A stretch of DNA of 64,000 bases from Nocardioides faecalis (GTDB lineage Bacteria; Actinomycetota; Actinomycetes; Propionibacteriales; Nocardioidaceae). This document shows, one piece after another, positions 17,069 to 24,997 of the stretch (position 1 is its first letter; every line of letters begins with the position of its first letter). Below the pieces are notes generated by a model. It was not told where the DNA came from. It did no database searches and saw only the letters and a program-made list of their open reading frames with translations. Where the stretch lies: NCBI RefSeq assembly GCF_018388425.1, contig NZ_CP074406.1, positions 2,790,001 to 2,854,000 on the forward strand, written 5' to 3'. A program made the translations under genes and the position numbers.

Positions 17069-17177
17069 GGTGGATGACTCCTTGGGGTCGAGGGCTGCGC
17101 CGGGCAGCCGGAGCGAGGTGAGGAAGGCCGACCGGTGAGGACGGCGGGTGAGGTAGCGGGTGAGGTGGCGGGTGGGC

Positions 17178-18461
17178 TCAGTCGAAGAGGAACTGGCCGA
17201 CCCACTCGCCGGGTCGGATCCCGCCGGGGACGGCGAACAGGGCGGACCCGACATGGCGGATGTACTCGTTGAGGGTGTCGGCCTTGAGCGAGTTCTGGAT
17301 GTCGATGAACTGCTGCGGATCGCGCTGGAAGCTGATGAAGAACAGCCCCGCCGACAGCTGGCCGAGCGGGTTGTTGCCGTCGACGAAGTTGTAGCTGCGC
17401 CGGAGCATCCGCTGGCCCTTGTTGGCGTCCGGGTGCGAGAGCCGGACGTGGGAGTCGAGCGGGATGAGCGGCTCACCGTCCGCGCCCACGTGGGTGAAGT
17501 CGGGCTCGGTGAACTCGCCGCCACCCGAGAGCGGGGCGCCCTCCTTCTTGTCGCGTCCCATGATCTTCTGCTGCTCGTCGAGACTGACCCGGTCCCAGTT
17601 CTCGATCGTCATCATGATCTTGCGGGTCACCAGGTAGGTGCCGCCGGCCATCCAGGCGGGCTCGGCGTCGTCCGGGACCCAGACCCAGCGCTCCAGCGCC
17701 TCGGTCTCGTCCGACATCACGTTGGCGGTGCCGTCCTTGAAGCCGAAGAGGTTGCGCGGGGTGCTCTGCGACCGAGTGGTGGCGGCGGTGCGCCCGAAGC
17801 CGATCTGACTCCAGCGGATCATCGCCGTGCCGAACGCGATCCGGGTGAGGTTGCGGATCGCGTGCACCGCGACGTGCGGGTCCTCGGCACAGACCTGCAG
17901 GCACAGGTCGCCGTCGCTGATCGGCTCCTCGAGCAGGTCGAAGGCGAAGAGCGGCAGTCGGTTCAGGGCCGCCGGACGGCGGTCCGTCAGCCCCAGGCGC
18001 CGTCCCAGCTCGCCGGTGAAGAGCGACGGGCCGAAGCCGAAGGTCACGGTGAGGCCGTGCGCGCCGAGGTCGAGGGTCTCGCCGGTGTCGTCCGGCGGCG
18101 CGAGCAGCGGGCCGCCGACGGCGCCGTCCTCGGTGACCGGCTGGCCGCGGGTGAGCCGCTCGGCGGCCGCTGTCCACTCCTGCAGCAGCGCGATCAGGTC
18201 CTCCCGGGTCGCGCCCTCGACCAGGTCGTAGGCGGCGAAGTGCAGGTGCTCCTGGACCGGGGTGACCACCCCGGCCTGGTGCGCACCGCGGAAGGCGTAG
18301 GTCAGCTCCCCCGCGCCGCCGCCGTCGGCGGAGGCGCCGGCCCGGCCGGCGACCACGCCGGCGCCGGCGCCCAAGGCGCCGACACCGGCTGCGCCGAGCA
18401 CTCCCCGACGCGACCAGCGGCCGATCGTCGGGGAGGGCCGGCCCGTGCCCTGCTGGCTCAC
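17178..18461 (-). CDS. efeB: EfeB, Tat-exported DyP-type heme peroxidase of the EfeUOB iron system
   Basis: A 427-aa protein with a twin-arginine signal (GRWSRRGVLGAAG, Arg18-Arg19), so it is exported folded with heme. The DyP signature GFKDGTANV (GxxDG with the distal Asp) is near residue 240, and the proximal His region lies in the C-terminal half. DyP peroxidases in EfeUOB operons oxidise Fe(II) or act on heme outside the membrane. The C-terminal block DGNNPLGQLSAGLFFISFQ and FDIQNSL-like sequence match EfeB. It begins 6 nt after the efeO stop. Family is clear; iron versus heme substrate is not settled by sequence. Confidence 0.94.
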   Translation of the reverse strand: MSQQGTGRPSPTIGRWSRRGVLGAAGVGALGAGAGVVAGRAGASADGGGAGELTYAFRGAHQAGVVTPVQEHLHFAAYDLVEGATREDLIALLQEWTAAAERLTRGQPVTEDGAVGGPLLAPPDDTGETLDLGAHGLTVTFGFGPSLFTGELGRRLGLTDRRPAALNRLPLFAFDLLEEPISDGDLCLQVCAEDPHVAVHAIRNLTRIAFGTAMIRWSQIGFGRTAATTRSQSTPRNLFGFKDGTANVMSDETEALERWVWVPDDAEPAWMAGGTYLVTRKIMMTIENWDRVSLDEQQKIMGRDKKEGAPLSGGGEFTEPDFTHVGADGEPLIPLDSHVRLSHPDANKGQRMLRRSYNFVDGNNPLGQLSAGLFFISFQRDPQQFIDIQNSLKADTLNEYIRHVGSALFAVPGGIRPGEWVGQFLFD

Positions 18462-18467
18462 CGGCGA

Positions 18468-19664
18468 CTACTCGCTCTCGAGGCCGAGCACGGCGCCGGT
18501 GATCTGCGAGAGCGGCTCGCTGAGCGCGTTGAGCTGCGCGGCGAGCTTGTTGCGCTCCGGCTGCTGCACGGTGTCGTAGGAGACGTAGCCCTTCTCGTAG
18601 CTGCCATAGGTGTCGAGCAGCTTCTTCATCGCGGCGAACTCCGTGTCGAGCTCGGCGACCAGCGCCTCGGCGCCCTTGGCCACGGCGAGGTCGCGGACCG
18701 CGGTGTAGGCGACCTCGGCGCCCTCCACGTTGGCGTAGAAGTCGTACAGGTCGGTGTGGGAGAACTCGTCCTCCTCGCCGGGGAGCTTGCCGTCCGGGGC
18801 CGCGACCTCGTCCAGCAGGCCGATCGCGCCGTTGGTGATGTCGGCGAGCGAGAGCACGAAGTCGTCGGCGTGCACCTTCTCGTAGAGCTCTCCGACGTTG
18901 GTCACCAGCTGGTCGGCGACCTTGTCGCGGCCGGCCTGGTCGAGGGGGGCGATCTTCTCGTCCGGGTAGTTCTTGCGGGCCTCGGAGATCCACAGATCCA
19001 TCTCGATGCGGTGGAAGCCGGTGAACTCCAGGCCCTCCGCCTCGGCGCCGGGCTTGCGGTAGTCGATCTTCGGGTCGAGGTCGCCGAACTGGGCGGCGGT
19101 GGGCTCGATCCGCTCATAGTTGATCCGGCTCAGCGGGTAGAGCCGGCGCGCCTCGTCGTCGTCCCCGGCCTTGTAGGCCGCGGTGAAGGCAGCGACGCCC
19201 TCGACCAGCTCGGCGGCCTGGGTCTTGGTGTAGGCGGTGTAGCTGTCCACCGCGGCCTGGATCTCGGCCTCGTCCTCGGGGTCGATCTCGACGGCGTCGC
19301 CGGTGACGGTGAAGGGCGTCTGGTCGACGCCCTTGCCGACCATGCCCGGCTTGCAGACGGTGAAGTACGAGCCCGGCTGCGCCTGGACGGTCAGGCTGCG
19401 CGAGACGCCGGGGCTGATGTTCTCGACCTCGCCGACGATGCTCAGCCCGTCCTCGGCCAATATGTAGAACTCGGTGACCTTGTCGCCGGTGTTCTCGACG
19501 TCGAAGGTGACGTTGCCGCTGGTGGCCTCGTCGGTCTCCACCGTGCACGCGTCCGCCGAGCTGGTCACGGCGATCGCGTCGCTGCCCTCCGCGTCGTTCG
19601 CCACGCACCCGGTGAGCGCGAGGGTTGCCAGCGCCATCGTCGCGAGCGAGGCCTTGTGGTTCAT
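18468..19664 (-). CDS. efeO: EfeO, iron-binding lipoprotein (cupredoxin-like plus M75 imelysin domains)
   Basis: A 398-aa lipoprotein with lipobox LALTGC (Cys20). Residues ~35-130 form the cupredoxin-like domain typical of full-length EfeO, and ~140-398 the imelysin/M75 helical domain with the GFHRIEMDLW motif (HxxE metal site). The protein captures iron outside the membrane and presents it to the EfeU permease. ATG at 19664 has a strong AAGGAGAACC site. It lies between efeU (37 nt upstream) and efeB (6 nt downstream), the standard order. Confidence 0.94.
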   Translation of the reverse strand: MNHKASLATMALATLALTGCVANDAEGSDAIAVTSSADACTVETDEATSGNVTFDVENTGDKVTEFYILAEDGLSIVGEVENISPGVSRSLTVQAQPGSYFTVCKPGMVGKGVDQTPFTVTGDAVEIDPEDEAEIQAAVDSYTAYTKTQAAELVEGVAAFTAAYKAGDDDEARRLYPLSRINYERIEPTAAQFGDLDPKIDYRKPGAEAEGLEFTGFHRIEMDLWISEARKNYPDEKIAPLDQAGRDKVADQLVTNVGELYEKVHADDFVLSLADITNGAIGLLDEVAAPDGKLPGEEDEFSHTDLYDFYANVEGAEVAYTAVRDLAVAKGAEALVAELDTEFAAMKKLLDTYGSYEKGYVSYDTVQQPERNKLAAQLNALSEPLSQITGAVLGLESE

Positions 19665-19701
19665 GGTTCTCCTTGAGTGGTGGGTGAGGTCCGGGCGCGT
19701 T

Positions 19702-20595
19702 TCAGTTCGCGGCACCGGCGAGGGCCGTCCGACGACGACGGGAGCGGAGGATCGCGGCGACGTAGCAGCCGCCGACGATGACGAGGTAGAGGAACCAGGC
19801 GAGGACCTCGAGACGGGTCATCTCGGGCGCGAAGCCGATGGTTCCCTTCAGCAGCGCGGCGAGCAGGCCGTCGGGGGCGATGACGTCGGGGATCCGGAAG
19901 GCCCATGCCTCCGTGCCGTACAGGCCGCTGACGAAGGAGCCGGCGCCCTCGGGAGCCGGTGCGAACGGGCCAGGGAGGAAGGCGGCCTCCTGGAGGTCGT
20001 GGATGCCGTAGGCCAGCACCCCGGCCGCGACCACGACCAGCAGGCCGCCGGTCCAGGTGAAGAAGGCGCCCAGGTTGATCTTGAGGGCACCGCGGTGGAT
20101 CAACCAGCCCAGGACCACCGCGGTCAGCAGGCCGAGGACGGCACCGACCCAGGCGGTCGGGGCGTTCTCGCTCGCCCGCACCGCGGACCAGACGAAGAGG
20201 GCGGTCTCCAGGCCCTCGCGCGCCACGGAGATGAAGCCGAGCGCGGCCAGCCCCCAGCCGGCACCCGCCAACGCCTTGTCGACGCTGGACTCCAGGTCGA
20301 CGCGCAGCGAATCGGCGGTGCGCTGCATCCAGAAGATCATCCAGGTCAGCATCGCCACGGCGAGGATGGACAGGGAGCCGCCGATCGCCTCCTGCGCCTG
20401 AAAGGTCAGACCATAGGTGCCGAACGTGAGGATCGCGCCGATGGCCAGCGAGCCGACCACCGCGATCGCGACCCCGACCCAGATCCGCCAGAGCACGTCA
20501 CGGCGGCGGATCCGGTTCACGTAAGCCACCAGGATCCCCACGACCAGAGCGGCCTCGAGCCCCTCGCGCAGGCCGATGATGAACGTGCTGAGCAC
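19702..20595 (-). CDS. efeU: EfeU, FTR1-family iron permease
   Basis: A 297-aa membrane protein with seven predicted helices. Two RExxE motifs are present: REGLEAALV at residues 10-18 and AREGLETALFVW near residue 130, the iron-translocation signatures of Ftr1p/EfeU. It moves oxidised or ferrous iron through the membrane in concert with EfeO and EfeB. The GTG at 20595 follows GAGAGGAACGCC, and FIIGLREGLE is the conserved N-terminus. It is the first gene of the leftward operon; two IdeR/DmdR1-like boxes lie 75-127 nt upstream, so repression by iron-loaded DtxR-family regulator is expected. Confidence 0.95.
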   Translation of the reverse strand: MLSTFIIGLREGLEAALVVGILVAYVNRIRRRDVLWRIWVGVAIAVVGSLAIGAILTFGTYGLTFQAQEAIGGSLSILAVAMLTWMIFWMQRTADSLRVDLESSVDKALAGAGWGLAALGFISVAREGLETALFVWSAVRASENAPTAWVGAVLGLLTAVVLGWLIHRGALKINLGAFFTWTGGLLVVVAAGVLAYGIHDLQEAAFLPGPFAPAPEGAGSFVSGLYGTEAWAFRIPDVIAPDGLLAALLKGTIGFAPEMTRLEVLAWFLYLVIVGGCYVAAILRSRRRRTALAGAAN

Positions 20596-20669
20596 GGGGC
20601 GTTCCTCTCTCGTCCGGTTGGCGCCGCCGACCGGCGGCTGCACAACGGACCCCGAATGGTCAGATGTTG

Positions 20670-20690
20670 TTCAGGGCAGCCTCACCTGAA
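20670..20690 (-). promoter_or_regulatory. IdeR/DmdR1-like iron box (proximal)
   Basis: TTCAGGGCAGCCTCACCTGAA: perfect 6-bp arms TTCAGG/CCTGAA around 9 nt, close to the TTAGG-N9-CCTAA actinobacterial iron-box pattern. It is 75 nt upstream of the efeU start. Confidence 0.65.
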
Positions 20691-20703
20691 TCGACGAGAA
20701 ACA

Positions 20704-20722
20704 TAAGGCAAGCCTTACCTGA
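20704..20722 (-). promoter_or_regulatory. IdeR/DmdR1-like iron box (distal)
   Basis: TAAGGCAAGCCTTACCTGA matches the consensus TTAGGTTAGGCTAACCTAA at 13 of 19 positions, with the AAGG/CCTTA arms intact. Two adjacent boxes suggest cooperative iron-dependent repression of efeUOB. Confidence 0.7.
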
Positions 20723-20806
20723 GTTGTCACCCGGGTCCGCGTGCCGGGTACGTGAGCGTCACCGCCCCGACCCGGGCACGCGCAGCACCGCGGCAGCCGT
20801 CCGTCG

Positions 20807-21090
20807 GTGATCGCCTCCCTCGACGTGCTGATCGCCGACACGGACGCGGAGGCACGCGACCTGGCGCTGCCGGAGGTCTGTGCGATGGCGCAGTCGCGCC
20901 GGACCGGGCTCTTCGAGGCACTCGAGCCGGTCGCAACGATCCGCGATCGACTCCGGGACGACCGGCTCGCCGACCGGGTCGAGCGGGCTCTCAACCGGGT
21001 CGGCGCAGGCACGCCGGCGACCGTGCCCCCGGCTCGATCAGCTCGTCGAGCGGACCGGCGCCGACGAGCTGCTGGTCAGTCGAGTCCCCG
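20807..21090 (+). pseudogene. C-terminal fragment of a luciferase-like (LLM) flavin monooxygenase
   Basis: The frame from 20807 reads VIASLDVLIADTDAEARDLA, then LPEVCAMAQSRRTGLFEALE and RVGAGTPATV, the conserved last third of LLM-class oxidoreductases. Just after GTPATV the match moves to another frame (RLDQLVERTGADELLVS, about 21025-21085), so a frameshift is present as well as loss of the N-terminal two thirds with the flavin site. No product is expected. The fragment lies inside the tRNA-His-bounded segment near its right end. Confidence 0.7.
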
Positions 21091-21131
21091 ATAAGTGGTG
21101 TAGCGCGGTCGCCGAGATCGTCAGCGGCGTG

Positions 21132-21243
21132 TACGACAGACGTAGACGATGATCAACGCCCTGGTCGGTGACCCACTCTTTTAGCCATGCGTCCTTGATG
21201 TTGAGCATCGCGGCCACCTCGGCCCGGTCAGGGACGACTAACG
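21132..21243 (-). pseudogene. Possible excisionase/HTH remnant
   Basis: The leftward frame contains PDRAEVAAMLNIKDAWLKEW followed by VTDQGVDHRLRL. It resembles the winged-helix core of small excisionase-type DNA-binding proteins, which typically have an 'EVAxxLxIxxxWL' pattern. There is no convincing start or natural end, so at best it is a fragment. The base composition is lower in GC than the flanks. Its place, 75 bp inside the right copy of the tRNA-His 3' end, is where integrating elements keep int/xis genes. Similarity is judged by eye only. Confidence 0.35.
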
Positions 21244-21317
21244 ACGCTCAGAGACGCTTCGAGTCCCGGCAGGATCCCGGGTACCAGCACAGCGCGTGCC
21301 GGGCATGCTCGCTGAGA

Positions 21318-21339
21318 GTTCAAGTCCCGTTACTCACCC
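21318..21339 (+). repeat. Putative attachment site, right copy (tRNA-His 3' end)
   Basis: An exact 22-nt copy of the tRNA-His T arm and acceptor 3' strand (9094-9115), without the rest of the gene. It is followed at once by a hairpin like the one after tRNA-His. The distance between copies is 12,224 bp. Confidence 0.75.
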
Positions 21340-21345
21340 CAAGCG

Positions 21346-21381
21346 ATCGAGCCCCTGACCCGGTCGGGTCAGGGGCTCGAT
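21346..21381 (+). terminator. Hairpin after the right tRNA-His fragment
   Basis: ATCGAGCCCCTGACCC (21346-21361) pairs perfectly with GGGTCAGGGGCTCGAT (21366-21381) across GGTC. If the tRNA-His segment was split by integration, this is probably the original tRNA-His terminator. It can also serve the convergent histone-like gene ending at 21417. Confidence 0.8.
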
Positions 21382-21416
21382 GCGTCACGGGGCCCGGTCG
21401 GCGACCGAGACGTCCC

Positions 21417-22337
21417 TCACTCGGCGGCGGGGCGCTCCGCGCTGTGCTCGGAGACGGCCTTGGCGATGTCGGCAGGCGTCACGTCGACGTCCGCCCGGTC
21501 CGCGGCCGCGTCGATCGCCGTCGTCGGCGCCGGCGTGGCCGGCTTCTTCGGCTTCGCGACGGGCGCCGGATCGAGCCCGAGCTCCTCGGTGACGTTCACC
21601 GGCTTGTCCGGGGTGATCTCGACGCTCGGCTTCTCCTTCGGCGCGGGCTTCTCAGCGGCCTTGGCCGTGCTCGTCTCCTTGGCCGCGGGAGCCTTCTCGG
21701 TGGGGGTCTTCTCGGTGCCCGACTTCTTGGCCGGAGCCTTCTTCGTCGCCTTGGCGGCGGCCGGAGCAGCGGCCGCGGGCTTCGCCGGGGCCGGGGCCTT
21801 CTCGGGGTCGGCGGGGGTCTGCACAGCCGTCTTCGGCGCGGCCTTCTTCGGCGCCGCCTTCTTCGGAGCCGCCTTCTTCGGAGCCGCCTTCTTCGCCACC
21901 TTCTCGACCGGGGTGTCCGCGACGACCGCCTCGGCCTTCTTCGCGACCTTCTCCACCGGCACCTTGGCGGCGGCCTCCTCGGTGGTGCTCCGCACGGCCT
22001 GAGCGGTCTTGGCCGCCGCCTTCTTCGCCGGCGCAGCCTTCTTCGTGACCTTCGCGGCCGCGGTGCCGGCAGCATCGGTGGCAGCGTCGGCGGCAGTCGT
22101 GGCCACGGTGGACGCGGCGGCGGCGGCCTTCGCGACCGGCTTCTCCGCCGTCCTGCGCCCGCCGACGAGCGAGGTCACCGCGCCCGCCGCGGTCTTCGTG
22201 ACGTGCTCACCGGCGGCGATGCCCGCGGAGGCGGCGCCCTTGGCCAGCCCCACCGCGGAACCGGCTACCACGACGGGTGCCCTCAGCGAGTCGACGGCGA
22301 CGTCCTTGATCTTGTCCAGCGGGTTCTTGCGAGCCAC
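21417..22337 (-). CDS. Histone H1-like Lys/Ala/Pro-rich protein
   Basis: A 306-aa protein. Residues ~1-70 are a more ordered segment (KIKDVAVDSLRAPVVVAGSA). The rest is made of Ala, Lys, Pro, Thr and Glu with repeated KKAAP and VEKVAKKAE units, notably four near-identical KKAAPKKAAPK steps around residue 160. The composition resembles eukaryotic H1 tails and bacterial HU/H1-like DNA-compacting proteins, but no HU fold is present, and the glutamate-rich C-terminal third (TEELGLDPAPVAKPKKP) is acidic-to-neutral. DNA binding is an inference from composition. Single gene, ATG at 22337. Confidence 0.6.
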   Translation of the reverse strand: MARKNPLDKIKDVAVDSLRAPVVVAGSAVGLAKGAASAGIAAGEHVTKTAAGAVTSLVGGRRTAEKPVAKAAAAASTVATTAADAATDAAGTAAAKVTKKAAPAKKAAAKTAQAVRSTTEEAAAKVPVEKVAKKAEAVVADTPVEKVAKKAAPKKAAPKKAAPKKAAPKTAVQTPADPEKAPAPAKPAAAAPAAAKATKKAPAKKSGTEKTPTEKAPAAKETSTAKAAEKPAPKEKPSVEITPDKPVNVTEELGLDPAPVAKPKKPATPAPTTAIDAAADRADVDVTPADIAKAVSEHSAERPAAE

Positions 22338-22513
22338 GGGATTCCCTTTCGCTTGTGTCCCCGGGCGCTCCCGGCCCGGGTGTCCTTGGTCACGGGGCAG
22401 TACCCGCTACCAAAGAGGCAACGCAGCCGGGCCGAGTCCGTCACGTCACACCCCGCCGAGGTGGACGGGACGGCTCCCCATCTGGCCTGCCACCCTTGCC
22501 CACCCGCCGATCT

Positions 22514-22529
22514 TCTGACTATGGTCAGA
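22514..22529. promoter_or_regulatory. MarR-type palindrome upstream of the MarR-GNAT gene
   Basis: TCTGAC-TATG-GTCAGA, perfect 6-bp arms, ending 2 nt before the ATG at 22532. MarR-family proteins commonly repress their own gene from such sites; here binding would cover the start codon region. Confidence 0.6.
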
Positions 22530-22531
22530 GA

Positions 22532-23407
22532 ATGTCGGCGGTCCAGGCGTTGCGCTCCTTCAACCGGACCTACACCCGCCACATCGGCGCCCTGGACGAC
22601 TCCTTCCTGGGCACCGGCCGTCCGCTCGCCGCGTCCCGGCTGCTCTTCGAGATCGGGTCGGCGGCCCCGGACGGCATCACCGTGCGCGAGCTGCGCACCA
22701 GGCTCGGCCTGGACTCCGGCCAGCTCTCCCGGATGCTGCGCCAGCTGGAGGCCGACGACCTCGTCACCACCGCGCCCGATCCCGCCGACCGGCGCCGGCG
22801 GCGGGTGAGCCTGACGCAGGCCGGCGCCGCGGCGTACGACGACCTGGAGCGCCGCGCCCAACGGCAGGCCGAAGGACTCCTCGCTCCCCTGACGACACGC
22901 CAGCAGCAGCGCCTGGGCGAAGCGCTGGCGACCGCGGACCTGCTGGTCCGGGCGGCGCGGGTCCGGCTGCAGGAGGTCTCCCCCGCGCACCCGAGCGCCG
23001 AGGAGGCGGTGCGGCACTACGTGGCGGAGCTCGACACCCGGTTCCCGGGCGGCTTCGCGACCGGCGGACCGGACCCCGCCGAGCCCGGGGCGACGTACGT
23101 GGTCGCCACTGCCGACGGCGCGCCGGTGGCCTACGGCGGCATCCGCCCCGTGCCCGAGGTCGGGCCGGGGGCCGCGGAGGTCAAGCGGATGTGGGTGCAC
23201 GGCGAGTGGCGCGGAGCCGGGCTGGGCGCGAGGATGCTGCGCCACCTGGAGGATCTGGCCGCACAACAGGGCTTCGGCCGCGTCGTGCTGGACACCCACG
23301 CCACCCTGACCGAGGCGATCGCGCTCTACGAGCGCTCCGACTACCGGCAGGTGGAGCGCTACAACGACAACCCGTACGCCCAGGTCTTCTTCAGCAAGGA
23401 CCTGTGA
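22532..23407 (+). CDS. MarR-GNAT fusion: winged-helix regulator with acetyltransferase domain
   Basis: A 291-aa fusion. Residues ~5-140 are a MarR winged helix: ASRLLFEIG start of the DNA-binding domain, LRTRLGLDSGQLSRMLRQLE recognition helix, then the PDPADRRRRRVSLT wing. Residues ~150-290 form a GNAT N-acetyltransferase with the acetyl-CoA loop HGEWRGAGLGARMLRHLE (Q/RxxGxG/A pattern) and the C-terminal VLDTHATLTEAIALYERSDY core. Such fusions are common in Actinobacteria; small molecule or protein substrates are unknown. A TCTGAC-N4-GTCAGA palindrome directly before the ATG suggests autoregulation. Start fits the family. Confidence 0.9.
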   Translation: MSAVQALRSFNRTYTRHIGALDDSFLGTGRPLAASRLLFEIGSAAPDGITVRELRTRLGLDSGQLSRMLRQLEADDLVTTAPDPADRRRRRVSLTQAGAAAYDDLERRAQRQAEGLLAPLTTRQQQRLGEALATADLLVRAARVRLQEVSPAHPSAEEAVRHYVAELDTRFPGGFATGGPDPAEPGATYVVATADGAPVAYGGIRPVPEVGPGAAEVKRMWVHGEWRGAGLGARMLRHLEDLAAQQGFGRVVLDTHATLTEAIALYERSDYRQVERYNDNPYAQVFFSKDL

Positions 23408-23443
23408 GCCCAGCACGCCGCGCGCGGCGCCCGGCGGTGCGGC

Positions 23444-23997
23444 TCAGGAGCCGATCGGCAGCCCGAACCGCCCCTTGGCGTAGTCCTCGTGCGCCGCGAG
23501 CACCTCGGCCTTGTTCATCACGAAGGGTCCGGCCCAGGCGATGGACTCGCGGATCGGCGCACCCCCGAGGACGACGACCTCCATCCGGGGCGAGCGGCCC
23601 TCCTGGTGCTCGTCGGCGGTGACGGTCCCGCGTGTGCCCCGAGGCGGCCGGCGATCAGCCGCACCAGGACGCCCGCATCCTCCGAGGCGAGCAGCGCGAC
23701 CTCGCCGGCGCGCAGGTCCTGGTAGCGCGGCGCGGCCAGCTTGTCGGCACGCGGCAGGTTCACCCACAGCTGGATGCCGTGGAACAGCCCGCCGGAGACC
23801 AGCAGCGACTCCGGCGGCGCCTCGATGTGCAGCAGCCCGCCGCCGGCGGTCATCCACTGGGTGTCCCCGTCGGTGATCGAGCCGCCCCCGCCGTGGCTGT
23901 CGGCATGGTCGAAGGTGCCGTCGATGATGTAGGTGACGGTCTCGAACCCGCGGTGCGGGTGCCACGGCGTGCCCTTCGGCGGGACGTTAGTTGCCAT
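23444..23997 (-). pseudogene. Pirin-family protein, truncated and frameshifted
   Basis: Reading leftwards from 23997, the first frame has the pirin core HPHRGFETVTYIIDGTFDHA, then GDTQWMTAGGGLLHIE, GLFHGIQLWVNLPRADK and VLVRLIAGRLG. After ~23630 the homology moves to another frame, RGTVTADEHQEGRSPRMEVV and IRESIAWAGPFVMNKAEVLA, ending DYAKGRFGLPIGS at 23444. Compared with ~300-residue pirins, most of the N-terminal 60 residues and the first part of the second cupin domain are missing. The metal ligands of cupin 1 (HPHRG, H.E) remain. Pirins act as quercetinases or redox-linked regulators; this copy is almost certainly dead. Confidence 0.8.
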
Positions 23998-24108
23998 GTC
24001 AACGACATGGGTCCGGCCGTTTGTTCCCACCCGGATCGGCGCTCCGGTGCCGGTGCCCACCGACTGGCCTACCCACTGCCACGAAGCACTCAGGCAGGAG
24101 CCGCCATA

Positions 24109-24972
24109 ATGAGCCGCGTGAGCACCGAGATCCCGCAGGGAAGCATCGTCGTCGCCGTCGACGGGTCCGAGCACGCCGACCGCGCCGTGGCCTGGGCCGC
24201 CGGCCACGCCGCCGCCACCGACCGTCCGCTGGTGGTGGCCGCCGTGCACGAGCACGCCGAGACCGCGGCCGAGCTGGCCGCGGCTGCGGCCGCCAAGGTC
24301 GCCGCCACCACCCCCGACGTCGCGTGCTCGACCTTCAGCACCGCCGGCGAGGCGCGCGCCGTCCTGGTGGACCTGTCCGCCGACGCCGGCCTGCTGGTGC
24401 TCGGCTCGCGCGGGCGTGGCTCGCTGCGCAGTCTGCTGCTGGGCTCGGTCAGCACGTCGGTCAGCCGGCTCGCGACCTGCCCCGTCGTCGTGTGCCGGCC
24501 GCGCCCCGCGGACGCCGTCGCCGGCGGCGTGCTGGTGGCGGTGGACGGCGAGCCCGGGTCCCGCGCGGTCATCGAGCACGCCTTCTCCCACGCCGCCGCC
24601 CACGGCCTGCCGCTGACCGCCGTGCACTGCGTGTGGGACGCCGCCGCCGCGGTCGCCGGGCTGCACGGCAGCTCCGCCGCGGAGGTGATGCCGAGCGACG
24701 CCGAGGAGCTGACCGCCACCCTGCGCGAGGCCGTCGACCCCGTCGCCGAGGCCTACCCCGGCGTCACCGTGCACTACCAGGTGCGCCACGGCCTGATCGA
24801 CGACGTGCTCACCAACCGCTCCGAGGAGTGGGAGCTGATCGTGGTGGGCCGACACCCGCTGGACTCGGTCTCCCGGATGGTGATCGGCTCCATCGCCAGC
24901 GCCGTCGTCGAGCGGGCCCGGACCAACGTCGCGGTCGTCCCCGTCGGGCGGGCCGCCGAGCCGGGGGCCTGA
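24109..24972 (+). CDS. Universal stress protein with two UspA domains
   Basis: A 287-aa protein of two tandem UspA folds. Domain 1 (~10-140) starts IVVAVDGSEHADRAVAWA and ends with LLVLGSRGRGSLRSLLLGSV and CPVVVCRP, the G-2x-G-9x-G(S/T) ATP-binding motif. Domain 2 (~147-280) has GVLVAVDGEPGSRAVIEHA and IVVGRHPLDSVSRMVIGSI, with a less canonical nucleotide loop. Tandem Usps in Actinobacteria bind ATP and respond to hypoxia, stationary phase or stress; no DosR box was identified. ATG at 24109 follows GCAGGAG at 9-nt spacing. Divergent from the broken pirin gene. Confidence 0.92.
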   Translation: MSRVSTEIPQGSIVVAVDGSEHADRAVAWAAGHAAATDRPLVVAAVHEHAETAAELAAAAAAKVAATTPDVACSTFSTAGEARAVLVDLSADAGLLVLGSRGRGSLRSLLLGSVSTSVSRLATCPVVVCRPRPADAVAGGVLVAVDGEPGSRAVIEHAFSHAAAHGLPLTAVHCVWDAAAAVAGLHGSSAAEVMPSDAEELTATLREAVDPVAEAYPGVTVHYQVRHGLIDDVLTNRSEEWELIVVGRHPLDSVSRMVIGSIASAVVERARTNVAVVPVGRAAEPGA

Positions 24973-24997
24973 GCCACCCGCTGCCCGGCGGGCGAGG

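Noticed and set aside
11882..17077. A very long open frame (1731 codons) on the plus strand
   Set aside because: It is antisense to the two propeller genes and the His-rich gene, has high-GC shadow composition (Gly/Arg/Ala/Val-rich), no conserved motifs and no ribosome site. The minus-strand proteins have signal peptides and repeated domains.
23417..23428. GCCGCGCGCGGC palindrome after the MarR-GNAT gene
   Set aside because: Expected by chance at this GC content; no U-tract and no reason to prefer it as a terminator.
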